A stretch of DNA of 6,598 nucleotides from Angelakisella sp. (GTDB taxonomy: Bacteria > Bacillota > Clostridia > Oscillospirales > Ruminococcaceae), in NCBI GenBank assembly GCA_022794295.1, contig JAAWEO010000121.1, positions 1-6,598 on the forward strand, given 5' to 3'. The notes under the pieces are model-generated. The model was not told the origin of the DNA. It worked only from the letters and a program-made list of their open reading frames with translations, and ran no database searches. The position numbers and the translations under genes were made by a program. Positions 1-5,350 of the stretch are shown piece after piece (positions within the stretch are counted from its first letter, which is position 1; the number at the start of each line of letters is the position of its first letter).

Positions 1-133
1 TCACCCACGGGGCGGGGTCCATGGTGGGCAGTACCTTGATCTATTACCAGCGTGTTCCTACTGATAGCGCCAGGCGGCTGGGGTGTGCTGGCATCTTGGA
101 ATTGTGCTGCCGCTTACCAGCGTCCGGGCTTTC
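1..133. other. Left-edge stretch with no recognisable gene
   Basis: I see no gene I can name here. The + strand is open in frame from position 3 to a TGA at 150-152 (49 codons, containing GSMVGSTLIYYQRVPTD), so this could be the 3' end of a gene starting outside the window. However, its last codons lie inside the structured repeat, its cysteine-rich end looks unlike a protein terminus, and I recognise no family. On the minus strand an ATG at 22-20 could begin a gene running off the window, but no good ribosome site precedes it. The 10-mer TTACCAGCGT occurs twice (44-53 and 114-123). Confidence 0.3.
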
Positions 134-304
134 GCGGCCGGAGGCTCGTTGACCGGATAAGGTGATTTTCGCTGCGGCGAAAATCGGAGCCGCTTCGCGG
201 CTAATGGCCTGCGGGCCAGGTTGGAACGGCTTTGGTGCCTCCGGCGGAGCCGCTTCGCGGCTAAGGGCTGCGGGTCGGGGTGGGAATGGCTTTGATGGCT
301 CCGG
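134..304 (+). repeat. Structured intergenic repeat, left copy (inverted relative to the right copy)
   Basis: This stretch matches the reverse complement of about 6435-6597. The first 31 nt (134-164) match 6567-6597 with one mismatch, and 205-264 is identical to the complement of 6452-6511 over 60 nt. Its core, 137-245, is closed by a 9-bp stem, GCCGGAGGC (137-145) with GCCTCCGGC (237-245). Inside lie three hairpins: 165-184 (8-bp stem, TGCG loop), 188-202 (AGCCGC-TTC-GCGGCT) and 205-218 (TGGCC-TGCG-GGCCA). This gives a multibranched, cloverleaf-like fold about 109 nt long. It carries no credible gene and sits directly upstream of the eutS leader. It may be a MITE or REP-like element or a structured RNA; I do not recognise a named family. 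Confidence 0.85.
185..304 (+). repeat. Two tandem 60-bp units inside the left repeat
   Basis: Units 185-244 and 245-304 are each exactly 60 bp. Both begin with the same 20 nt, CGGAGCCGCTTCGCGGCTAA, and end with CTCCGG. The second unit is diverged in its middle: its TGCG-loop hairpin is degraded and GGTTGGAACGGC has become GGGTGGGAATGGC. The shared 20 nt contains the AGCCGC-TTC-GCGGCT hairpin. The arrangement suggests growth of the repeat by unit duplication. With only two units and no spacer pattern it is not a CRISPR array. Confidence 0.8.
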
Positions 305-310
305 CGGGGG

Positions 311-388
311 AACTTTTCTGAAATTTTACAAAAGAGACATGCTGCTTTTACATGAATCAATTATCCTTAATCCAAAGGGGGGAGTCCC
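311..388 (+). promoter_or_regulatory. AT-rich leader and ribosome site of eutS
   Basis: An abrupt change from GC-rich repeat to AT-rich sequence occurs at about 311. TTTTACA occurs twice, 22 bp apart (324-330 and 346-352). TTTACA at 325-330 could act as a -35 box, with a poor -10 (TTACAT, 348-353) after a 17-bp spacer, so the promoter call is weak. The ribosome site is clear: AAAGGGGGGAG at 374-384, four bases before the ATG at 389. I did not find the two-hairpin ANTAR target or the terminator that would indicate EutVW antitermination. Confidence 0.35.
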
Positions 389-736
389 ATGTTCGAGGAA
401 AAACAGCGTATTATTCAGGAGTTTGTACCTGGTAAGCAGGTGACCCTGGCCCATTTGATTGCGAACCCGGACCGGGAGCTTTACAAGAAGCTGGGGGTGG
501 TGGGGGGCATTCGGGAGGCTTTGGGGATCATGACCATTACCCCCAGCGAGGCCGCTATTATTGGGGCCGATGTGGCCACCAAGGCGGCAGAGGTGGACCT
601 GGTTTTTGTGGACCGGTTTTCCGGTTCCCTGATCATTACCGGGGATGTAGCCAGTGTGGAGGCTTCCCTTCGGGCGGTGCTGGACGTGCTGGAGCACACC
701 CTCCAGTTTACCCCCACCGCCATTACCCGGACATAG
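389..736 (+). CDS. eutS: EutS/PduU-family bacterial microcompartment shell protein
   Basis: This 115-residue protein belongs to the EutS/PduU group of circularly permuted BMC-domain proteins, which form hexameric shell tiles of the ethanolamine or propanediol microcompartment. The family resemblance is strong: the N-terminal RIIQEFVPGKQVTLAHLI (residues 7-24) is nearly the enterobacterial EutS start, followed by GIMTITPSEAAIIGADVATKAAEV (46-69) and FVDRFSGSLIITGDVASVEASL (73-94). Length is close to the usual 110-116 residues. The start is fixed by the strong ribosome site just upstream and by conservation of the N-terminus. eutP follows after 101 nt, probably co-transcribed. No enzymatic eut genes, other shell genes or eutVW regulator genes are in the window, so the pair may belong to a locus to the left or be a detached remnant. 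Codon use (GGG, ATT and GTT fairly common) differs from the highly biased solute-binding protein gene. PduU is the main alternative name. Confidence 0.92.
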   Translation: MFEEKQRIIQEFVPGKQVTLAHLIANPDRELYKKLGVVGGIREALGIMTITPSEAAIIGADVATKAAEVDLVFVDRFSGSLIITGDVASVEASLRAVLDVLEHTLQFTPTAITRT

Positions 737-756
737 GGGCTCGCCTGGACCGCTCC

Positions 757-805
757 CCATGCCATTTTGCAAGGCATGGCAAGGGCTCTCCCCGCCGGCC
801 GGCGG
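757..805 (+). other. Two stem-loops between eutS and eutP
   Basis: A 7-bp stem, CCATGCC (757-763) with GGCATGG (773-779), closes a 9-nt loop. A perfect 14-bp palindrome, CCGCCGGCCGGCGG, lies at 792-805. No T-tract follows either one, so neither looks like a terminator. They may separate the expression of the two genes or stabilise the eutS message. The loops lack the six-base A..G pattern expected of ANTAR-protein targets. Confidence 0.5.
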
Positions 806-837
806 ACACCAAGATGCCACACAGATTCGGGGGTACT

Positions 838-1284
838 ATGAAAAAGCTGATGCTCATGGGCCGCGTCGCCTGCGGCAAGACCACCCTTTGTCAGTACCTG
901 ATGGGGGAGGAGCTGCAATACAAAAAGACCCAGACGATCCAGATCATGGGGGACGCCATTGATACCCCCGGGGAGTATGTGGAGAACCGGGCCCTGATGC
1001 GGGGTCTTACGGTTACAGCAGTGGATGCCGACGCGGTGCTGTTTTTGCAGGACTGCACCGACCCGGAATGCCGGTTTTCCCCCGGCCAGGCGGCCATGTA
1101 CGGGCGCCCGGTCATTGGGGTGGTGACCAAGACCGATCTGGCCCCTTCCCCCCAGGCCCTGGAGGACGGAAGAACCCTTTTGGAAATGGCTGGGGCCGAT
1201 CCTGTGTTCTGCATCTCATCCTACACCGGGGAGGGGATCCGGGCGCTGATGGATTACATTGAGGCCCTTCCCGCCGGCGGCTGA
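838..1284 (+). CDS. eutP: EutP/PduV-family P-loop NTPase
   Basis: This 148-residue protein is a small Ras-like P-loop protein of the EutP/PduV family, found with ethanolamine and propanediol microcompartments. Salmonella EutP has been reported to act as an acetate kinase, while PduV is linked to microcompartment positioning; the role here is not decided by sequence. Visible motifs are the P-loop GRVACGKTT (8-16), a Walker B/G3-like DTPGEY (42-47), the G4-like TKTD (97-100, T in place of N as is common in the family) and a G5-like SSYTGEG (127-133). The start at 838 is chosen because CGGGGG (829-833 region) lies about five bases upstream and the protein then begins MKKLMLMG, directly at the first strand. 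An upstream in-frame ATG at 814 has no good ribosome site. No terminator is visible after the gene, so read-through into the transporter operon is possible. Confidence 0.9.
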   Translation: MKKLMLMGRVACGKTTLCQYLMGEELQYKKTQTIQIMGDAIDTPGEYVENRALMRGLTVTAVDADAVLFLQDCTDPECRFSPGQAAMYGRPVIGVVTKTDLAPSPQALEDGRTLLEMAGADPVFCISSYTGEGIRALMDYIEALPAGG

Positions 1285-1365
1285 TCCCCCTTCGGCAAGA
1301 TGGAGAATTTTCCGGCGATTTATTGAACAAGATGAATAATTTTACCATATTTGATAAATCCCGGC

Positions 1366-1394
1366 TTTACAGATTCCTGTTTTTATGCTATATT
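1366..1394 (+). promoter_or_regulatory. Sigma-A promoter of the transporter operon
   Basis: A -35 box TTTACA (1366-1371; 5 of 6 matches to TTGACA) and a -10 box TATATT (1389-1394; 5 of 6) are separated by exactly 17 bp. A TGC just before the -10 makes it an extended -10 promoter. The predicted transcript starts near 1401. The flank just upstream (1331-1360) is very AT-rich, which could serve as an UP element or hold an operator, but I see no clean palindrome. This is the best promoter in the window and sets the five-gene operon apart from eutS-eutP. Confidence 0.75.
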
Positions 1395-1400
1395 AACATT

Positions 1401-1515
1401 AGGGTTCGTATGTCTCTCCCAAAATCTGGTTTTCCCCGTCCCCCCACCAGGGGGCGGATAAACAAAATACACGTCAGCAAAAGAACCAGTGAACGAAAGA
1501 AAAGAGGAACTGACC
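1401..1515 (+). other. 5' leader of the solute-binding protein gene
   Basis: The leader is about 115 nt if transcription begins near 1401. It holds a GC-rich hairpin at 1436-1457: CCG + CCCCC pairing with GGGGG + CGG around an ACCA loop, with two bulged bases on the left arm. No T-tract follows. The ribosome site AGAGG (1503-1507) is eight bases before the ATG at 1516, in a purine-rich, unstructured stretch. I do not recognise a riboswitch class; the leader is long enough for a simple regulatory fold but the evidence is thin. Confidence 0.4.
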
Positions 1516-2679
1516 ATGAAAAAATTCCGTACATCCAAGCTCCTGGCCCTGGTGCTTACCCTGGCCCTGGTCCTGGCTGTGGCTGGCTGCGGCGGCAACA
1601 ACGGCGGCAGCAGCACCCCCGCTCCGGCCCCCAGCGCCGGCGGCAGCACTCCTGAGCCCGCTCCCGCCGATGACGGCGCCCTGGATTTGAACGCCCTGAC
1701 CCTGGACCAGATCATTGAGGGCGCCAAGGCCGAGGGCAAGGTGGAGTCTGTTGGGATGCCCGACGAGTGGGCCGACTGGGGCTCCCTGTGGAACTCTGTT
1801 ACCACAAACTACGGCCTTACCCACAACGATACTGACATGAGCTCCTCGGAGGAGCTGCAGATGTTCGCCACCGAGGGCAAGAACGGCACCAAGGACATGG
1901 GTGACGTGGGCTACGGCTTTGTGGGCCAGGCGGTCTCCGAGGATCTGGTCCAGGGCTACAAGACCTCCTACTGGGATGCTGTTCCCGACTGGGCCAAGGG
2001 GGAGGATGGCAAGTGGATGGTAGCCTACACCGGCGCCACCACCTTCCTGGTGAACACCGACCAGGTCGCCAATGTTCCCACCTCCTGGGAGGACATCAGG
2101 AACGGCGACTACAAGGTCGCACTTGGACCCCTCAGCGGCGGTAACGCCCAGGGCGCCTTCATTGCCTCCAACTACGCCTTTGGCGGCGACATGGAGAACC
2201 TCCAGCCCGGTATCGACTTCTGGACCGAGATGGCCAGCAAGGGCCGCATCAACACCCTGGATATCACCCAGGCCAACTTCGAATCCGGCGAGATCGCTGT
2301 GGGCGTGGTCTGGAGCTTCCAGGGCATCCCCTACAGCAAGAACATCTCCCAGTACAAGATGACCGCTGTGGTGCCCTCTGACGGTGCCCTCCAGAACGGC
2401 TATGCCTCTGTCATCAACAAGTTTGCCCCCCATCCCCATGCCGCGGCCCTGACCCGGGAGGTCATGTTCAGCGACGAGGGACAGACCTACCTGGCCCTGG
2501 CCGGCGCGATCCCCACCCGGACCGACTTTAAGATTGCCGACGAGCACGCCGACAAGGTTCTGGACATGAGCACTGTTGAAAAGGCTGTGGTCATCACCGA
2601 CGCCGATGCCTACTCTGCAGCCTGCGAGACTGCCAAAACCCGCTGGGAGGAAGAGATTGCTCCCCTGCTGATCCAGTAA
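1516..2679 (+). CDS. ABC transporter solute-binding lipoprotein
   Basis: A 387-residue extracellular solute-binding protein that captures the substrate and delivers it to the membrane permeases encoded downstream. It has a lipoprotein signal: positive MKKFRTSK, a hydrophobic core (9-23) and lipobox V-A-G-C with the lipidated cysteine at 25. A flexible Gly/Ser/Pro/Ala linker (about 26-54) precedes the binding domain. The mature part resembles the Fe3+/polyamine/2-aminoethylphosphonate/thiamine superfamily (AfuA/PotD-like): KAEGKVESVGMPDEWADW near 71-88, a central TGATTFLVNTDQV and a C-terminal AGAIPTRTD. The ligand cannot be read from sequence, but a linked phosphohydrolase favours an organophosphorus compound. 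The start is set by AGAGG eight bases upstream and by the signal peptide; the frame is open back to an ATG at 1489, but starting there would put an acidic tail before the signal. Codon use is strongly biased to GGC/GCC/AAC/AAG, as expected of a highly expressed binding protein. Confidence 0.93.
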   Translation: MKKFRTSKLLALVLTLALVLAVAGCGGNNGGSSTPAPAPSAGGSTPEPAPADDGALDLNALTLDQIIEGAKAEGKVESVGMPDEWADWGSLWNSVTTNYGLTHNDTDMSSSEELQMFATEGKNGTKDMGDVGYGFVGQAVSEDLVQGYKTSYWDAVPDWAKGEDGKWMVAYTGATTFLVNTDQVANVPTSWEDIRNGDYKVALGPLSGGNAQGAFIASNYAFGGDMENLQPGIDFWTEMASKGRINTLDITQANFESGEIAVGVVWSFQGIPYSKNISQYKMTAVVPSDGALQNGYASVINKFAPHPHAAALTREVMFSDEGQTYLALAGAIPTRTDFKIADEHADKVLDMSTVEKAVVITDADAYSAACETAKTRWEEEIAPLLIQ

Positions 2680-2766
2680 TTCCTTTCAGATTTCAAAACC
2701 CGCTGTCATCCGGCGGAGTGATCCATTCGCTTTATCGCCCGCCGGGTGCCACCGGCTCTGTGACGG

Positions 2767-2803
2767 CGCGAAGGGGGAACCCGTGGGGGTTCCCCCGTTT
2801 GCG
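2767..2803 (+). other. Large intercistronic hairpin after the solute-binding protein gene
   Basis: GGGGGAACCC (2773-2782) pairs perfectly with GGGTTCCCCC (2787-2796) around a GTGG loop. The stem can extend six more pairs (2767-2772 with 2798-2803, one G-T wobble) across a single bulged G2797. Only three T residues follow the core, so full termination is unlikely. Such hairpins after binding-protein genes commonly protect the upstream message from 3' exonucleases or cause partial termination, giving binding protein in excess over the membrane parts. The 150-nt gap also holds a weaker pair, CCGGCGG (2710-2716) with CCGCCGG (2739-2745). Confidence 0.7.
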
Positions 2804-2835
2804 TATTTCCCCATCCCCCAAAAAGGAGTGTGCCA

Positions 2836-3684
2836 TTGTTGGCTAAAACCATTCTTGTACTGCTGGATGCCTGCCGTTATGACACCTGCAGTGAAAACGC
2901 CGGTTACCTGGAACACCTCATTGATGAGGGCCAGGGGGCCAAATACCGGGTGCGGGGGGAGCTGCCCTCCATGTCCCGGCCCATGTACGAAACCACCTTT
3001 ACCGGCCTGCCCTCCTCGGTTCACGGCATTACCGGCAACGGGGTTGTCCGGCCCAGCCGGTGCCCCAACGTCTTTTCCATCTGCCGGGAAAACGGCCTGG
3101 TAACGGCGGCAGCGGCCTACCAGTGGATCAGTGAGCTTTACTCCCGCCCTGGCCGGTTTGACCCGCTGCGAGACCGGTTCCAGCTGGAGGGAGAAGGCGC
3201 CATCTGCCACGGCATCTTTTATTACGAGGACCAGTATCCGGATTCCCACCTGTTGGGGGACGGGGAATTTTTGAGGAAGCAGTACCGGCCGGATTTCCTG
3301 CTGATCCACTCCATGAACATCGATTACTGGGGACACCAAAAGGGCGGCGAAAGCCCGGAGTATGCCCAGGCGGTGGCCGCAGTGACAGAGCAGCTGGGCC
3401 AGCTTTTGCCGGTGTGGCTGGGGTCGGGCTGGCAGGTGGTGATCACCGCCGACCACGGCATGAACGCCATGGGAATGCACGGCGGGCCAACTCCAGAGCA
3501 GCGCACAGTGCCCCTCTATCTCTTTTCTTCCAAAGTGGTTCCGGGCCGCTTCGAAGAAAAAGAGATCTCCCAGCTGAACACCGCCCCCCTTCTGTGCCGG
3601 CTGCTGGATGCAGAGCCTGCCCCCGGAATGGGGCGGAAGATGGAAATTGCTACGACTTGCGACAAAAAAGGGGAACGCTTATGA
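2836..3684 (+). CDS. Cytoplasmic alkaline-phosphatase-superfamily phosphodiesterase/phosphohydrolase
   Basis: A 282-residue metal-dependent hydrolase of the alkaline phosphatase superfamily, nearest in motif order to the nucleotide pyrophosphatase/phosphodiesterase and phosphonoacetate hydrolase branch. All expected bimetal ligands are visible (numbering from the TTG): D11 in LLDACRYD; Ser47 in PSMSRPMY as the likely nucleophile in place of the usual Thr; TGLPSSVHGITGN (56-68) matching the family TG-x-P-x-x-HGI block; D163 and H167 in DYWGH; D206-H207 in TADHGM; H215 in MHGG. There is no signal peptide or membrane segment, so it should act in the cytoplasm on an imported substrate. It is compact for the family, which often exceeds 400 residues. 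The start is TTG at 2836 because AAAGGAG (2822-2828) lies seven bases away; the in-frame GTG at 2830 is one base from that site. The 3' end overlaps permease 1 by ATGA. Substrate unknown: phosphodiester, phosphomonoester or phosphonate are all possible. Confidence 0.85.
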   Translation: MLAKTILVLLDACRYDTCSENAGYLEHLIDEGQGAKYRVRGELPSMSRPMYETTFTGLPSSVHGITGNGVVRPSRCPNVFSICRENGLVTAAAAYQWISELYSRPGRFDPLRDRFQLEGEGAICHGIFYYEDQYPDSHLLGDGEFLRKQYRPDFLLIHSMNIDYWGHQKGGESPEYAQAVAAVTEQLGQLLPVWLGSGWQVVITADHGMNAMGMHGGPTPEQRTVPLYLFSSKVVPGRFEEKEISQLNTAPLLCRLLDAEPAPGMGRKMEIATTCDKKGERL

Positions 3685-4541
3685 TAAAGAAAGCCAGCAA
3701 CAAATATCTGTATCTCCTGGCGCTGGTGCCCTTCCTTGTGGTGGCCCTGCTTTATGAGATCCTGCCCCTGGCGACGGTGATCTACAAAAGCTTTTTGCCC
3801 GATGCCGGCGGGAGCTTCACCCTGGCCAACTACCAGACCATTGCCAGCAAGCTGATCTACAGAAAAGCCATTACCAACAGCCTGAAGATCTCCCTGACCT
3901 CCGCCTTTGTGGGGATCCTGATTGCCTTTTTCGGGGCGCGGGCAGCCCATGAACGCCCCGGAAAGATGAACCGGGCCTTTACCGCGGTGCTGAACATGGT
4001 CTCCAACTTTGCCGGGATCCCCCTGGCCTTCGCCTATATGATCCTGCTGGGGAACACGGGCCTGGTGGTGAACATCGGCAAGGAGCTGGGCATTTCCGCC
4101 CTGGCAAATTACGAATTATACACCATGAACGGTATGAGCCTGATTTACATCTACTTCCAGATCCCCCTTTCCACTTTGTTGTTGATCCCCGCCTTTGACG
4201 GCATTCACAAGCAGTGGAAGGAGGCCTGCACCCTGCTGGGCGGCAGCCCCGCGGTTTTCTGGCGCAGGGTCGCCATTCCGGTGCTGATGCCCAGCATCCT
4301 GGCCACCTTCAGCGTCCTTTTCGCCAACGCCCTGGCAGCGTATGCCACCATCTACGCACTGATGATGGATAACATCGCCCTGCTGCCGGTGCAGATCGCC
4401 GGGTGCTTCACCGGCGAGGTCCGCATCCGCGCCGGGCTGGGCGGCGCCCTGTCGGTGGTCATGATGGTGCTGATGCTCCTGATGATCCTGCTGACCAACG
4501 CCATCAGCCGGCGGTTCCAGAAAGGAGGGGTCAAAAGATGA
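3681..4541 (+). CDS. ABC transporter permease, MetI-like (first subunit)
   Basis: A 286-residue integral membrane permease of the binding-protein-dependent (MetI-like/PotB-type) class, which with the second permease forms the substrate channel. About six membrane segments are visible, near residues 9-30, 66-88, 105-125, 150-172, 202-222 and 255-275. The cytoplasmic EAA coupling loop is clear: EACTLLGGSPAVFWRRVAIP (181-200) followed by VLMPS, ready to dock on the ATPase. The gene starts in the ATGA overlap with the hydrolase stop, preceded by AGGGG (3669-3673) seven bases upstream, so the two are translationally coupled. The frame stays open far upstream of 3681, but that part lies inside the hydrolase gene and reads as a shadow. 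The 3' end overlaps the next permease by ATGA. Confidence 0.92.
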   Translation: MIKKASNKYLYLLALVPFLVVALLYEILPLATVIYKSFLPDAGGSFTLANYQTIASKLIYRKAITNSLKISLTSAFVGILIAFFGARAAHERPGKMNRAFTAVLNMVSNFAGIPLAFAYMILLGNTGLVVNIGKELGISALANYELYTMNGMSLIYIYFQIPLSTLLLIPAFDGIHKQWKEACTLLGGSPAVFWRRVAIPVLMPSILATFSVLFANALAAYATIYALMMDNIALLPVQIAGCFTGEVRIRAGLGGALSVVMMVLMLLMILLTNAISRRFQKGGVKR

Positions 4542-5344
4542 AAGAGAAACGTGCAGCCCCCGTGGCGGTTATGCTGCTGGTGATGATCTATCTCCTGATC
4601 CCGCTGGCCGTCTCCATTGTCTACTCCCTTTTCCGGAAATGGACCGGTGTGTTTCCCGAGGGTTTCCGGTTGGATAACTATATCGCCCTTTTCACAGACG
4701 GGGAGTTTATGGCCTCGGTGGGCCGGTCCATTGCCATGTGCATTATCCCCATTGCTGCCACCATCCTCATCGTGCTGCTGGCGCTGTTTGTTACCACCAT
4801 CTATTTCCCAAAGCTGGAAAAATATGTGCAGATCATCTGCATGATCCCTTACACCATCCAGGGCGTCATTCTGTCGGTAAGTATCCTGTCCCTTTACGTG
4901 GGTTCCCCCACCTTCCTTTCCAACCGCCTGCTGATGCTCATGGGGGCGTACTGCGTGGTCATTCTGCCCTACATTTACCAGGGGATCCGCAACGGGATGC
5001 GGGCGGTACATATGCCGACACTGATCGAGGCCGCCGAAATGCTGGGTGCCTCCAAGCTCTACGCCTTTTTCCGCGTAGTGGTGCCCAACATCCTCTCCGC
5101 CATTATCATCTCCTCCCTGCTGGCGGTGGGCATCATCTTTGGGGACTATGTGCTGATCCGGAACCTGGCAGGCACATCCGCCCCCAATATGCAGATCTAC
5201 CTTTACCAGACGATGAAGCATGACAGTACAATGGCAAGCGCGGTGTTTGTCATCATCATGCTGACCACCTTTATCATCACCCTGTTGGTGCTGCTGCTGC
5301 AAAGCAGGGACACCAAAAGACGCCAGCAACAAGTAAAGGAGTAA
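4538..5344 (+). CDS. ABC transporter permease, MetI-like (second subunit)
   Basis: A 268-residue integral membrane permease of the PotC-type partner class. About six membrane segments are visible (near 8-30, 62-88, 98-122, 130-150, 183-203 and 234-256). The EAA loop is EAAEMLGASKLYAFFRVVVP (164-183) followed by NILSA, a near-canonical EAA---G---------I/V-LP motif. The ATG sits in the four-base ATGA overlap with permease 1, eight bases after the very strong ribosome site AAAGGAGGGG (4521-4530), so it is coupled yet can also be initiated independently. The tail is strongly basic and glutamine-rich (RDTKRRQQQVKE). A distinct permease 1/permease 2 pair implies a heterodimeric channel. Confidence 0.92.
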   Translation: MKEKRAAPVAVMLLVMIYLLIPLAVSIVYSLFRKWTGVFPEGFRLDNYIALFTDGEFMASVGRSIAMCIIPIAATILIVLLALFVTTIYFPKLEKYVQIICMIPYTIQGVILSVSILSLYVGSPTFLSNRLLMLMGAYCVVILPYIYQGIRNGMRAVHMPTLIEAAEMLGASKLYAFFRVVVPNILSAIIISSLLAVGIIFGDYVLIRNLAGTSAPNMQIYLYQTMKHDSTMASAVFVIIMLTTFIITLLVLLLQSRDTKRRQQQVKE

Positions 5345-5350
5345 GGGATC

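Noticed and set aside
185..304. CRISPR array
   Set aside because: Only two 60-bp tandem units, with no unique spacers between short repeats and no cas genes.
58..443. Short open frames across the left repeat on both strands, with repeated LAAKRLR or SRLRAAGRG peptides
   Set aside because: The peptide repeats come from the nucleotide repeat and hairpins; there is no plausible ribosome site and the frames overlap the eutS leader and start.
814..837. Upstream ATG for eutP at 814
   Set aside because: Poor ribosome site, and the eight extra residues precede the first beta strand without family support; the ATG at 838 has a good site.
736..838. ANTAR/EutV two-hairpin antitermination element upstream of eutP
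   Set aside because: The hairpin loops are nine and four bases with no A-x-x-G six-base pattern, and no terminator overlaps the second hairpin.
1285..1330. Terminator after eutP
   Set aside because: No GC-rich stem followed by T residues; only an imperfect AT-centred palindrome near 1301-1313.
1474..2547. Minus-strand open frame of 357 codons opposite the binding protein gene
   Set aside because: A shadow of the strongly codon-biased lipoprotein gene; low-complexity Gly/Val/Leu-rich translation and no ribosome site.
3414..3680. N-terminal extension of permease 1 inside the hydrolase gene
   Set aside because: That frame is an Arg-rich shadow of the hydrolase; the ATG at 3681 has a ribosome site and starts directly before the first membrane segment.
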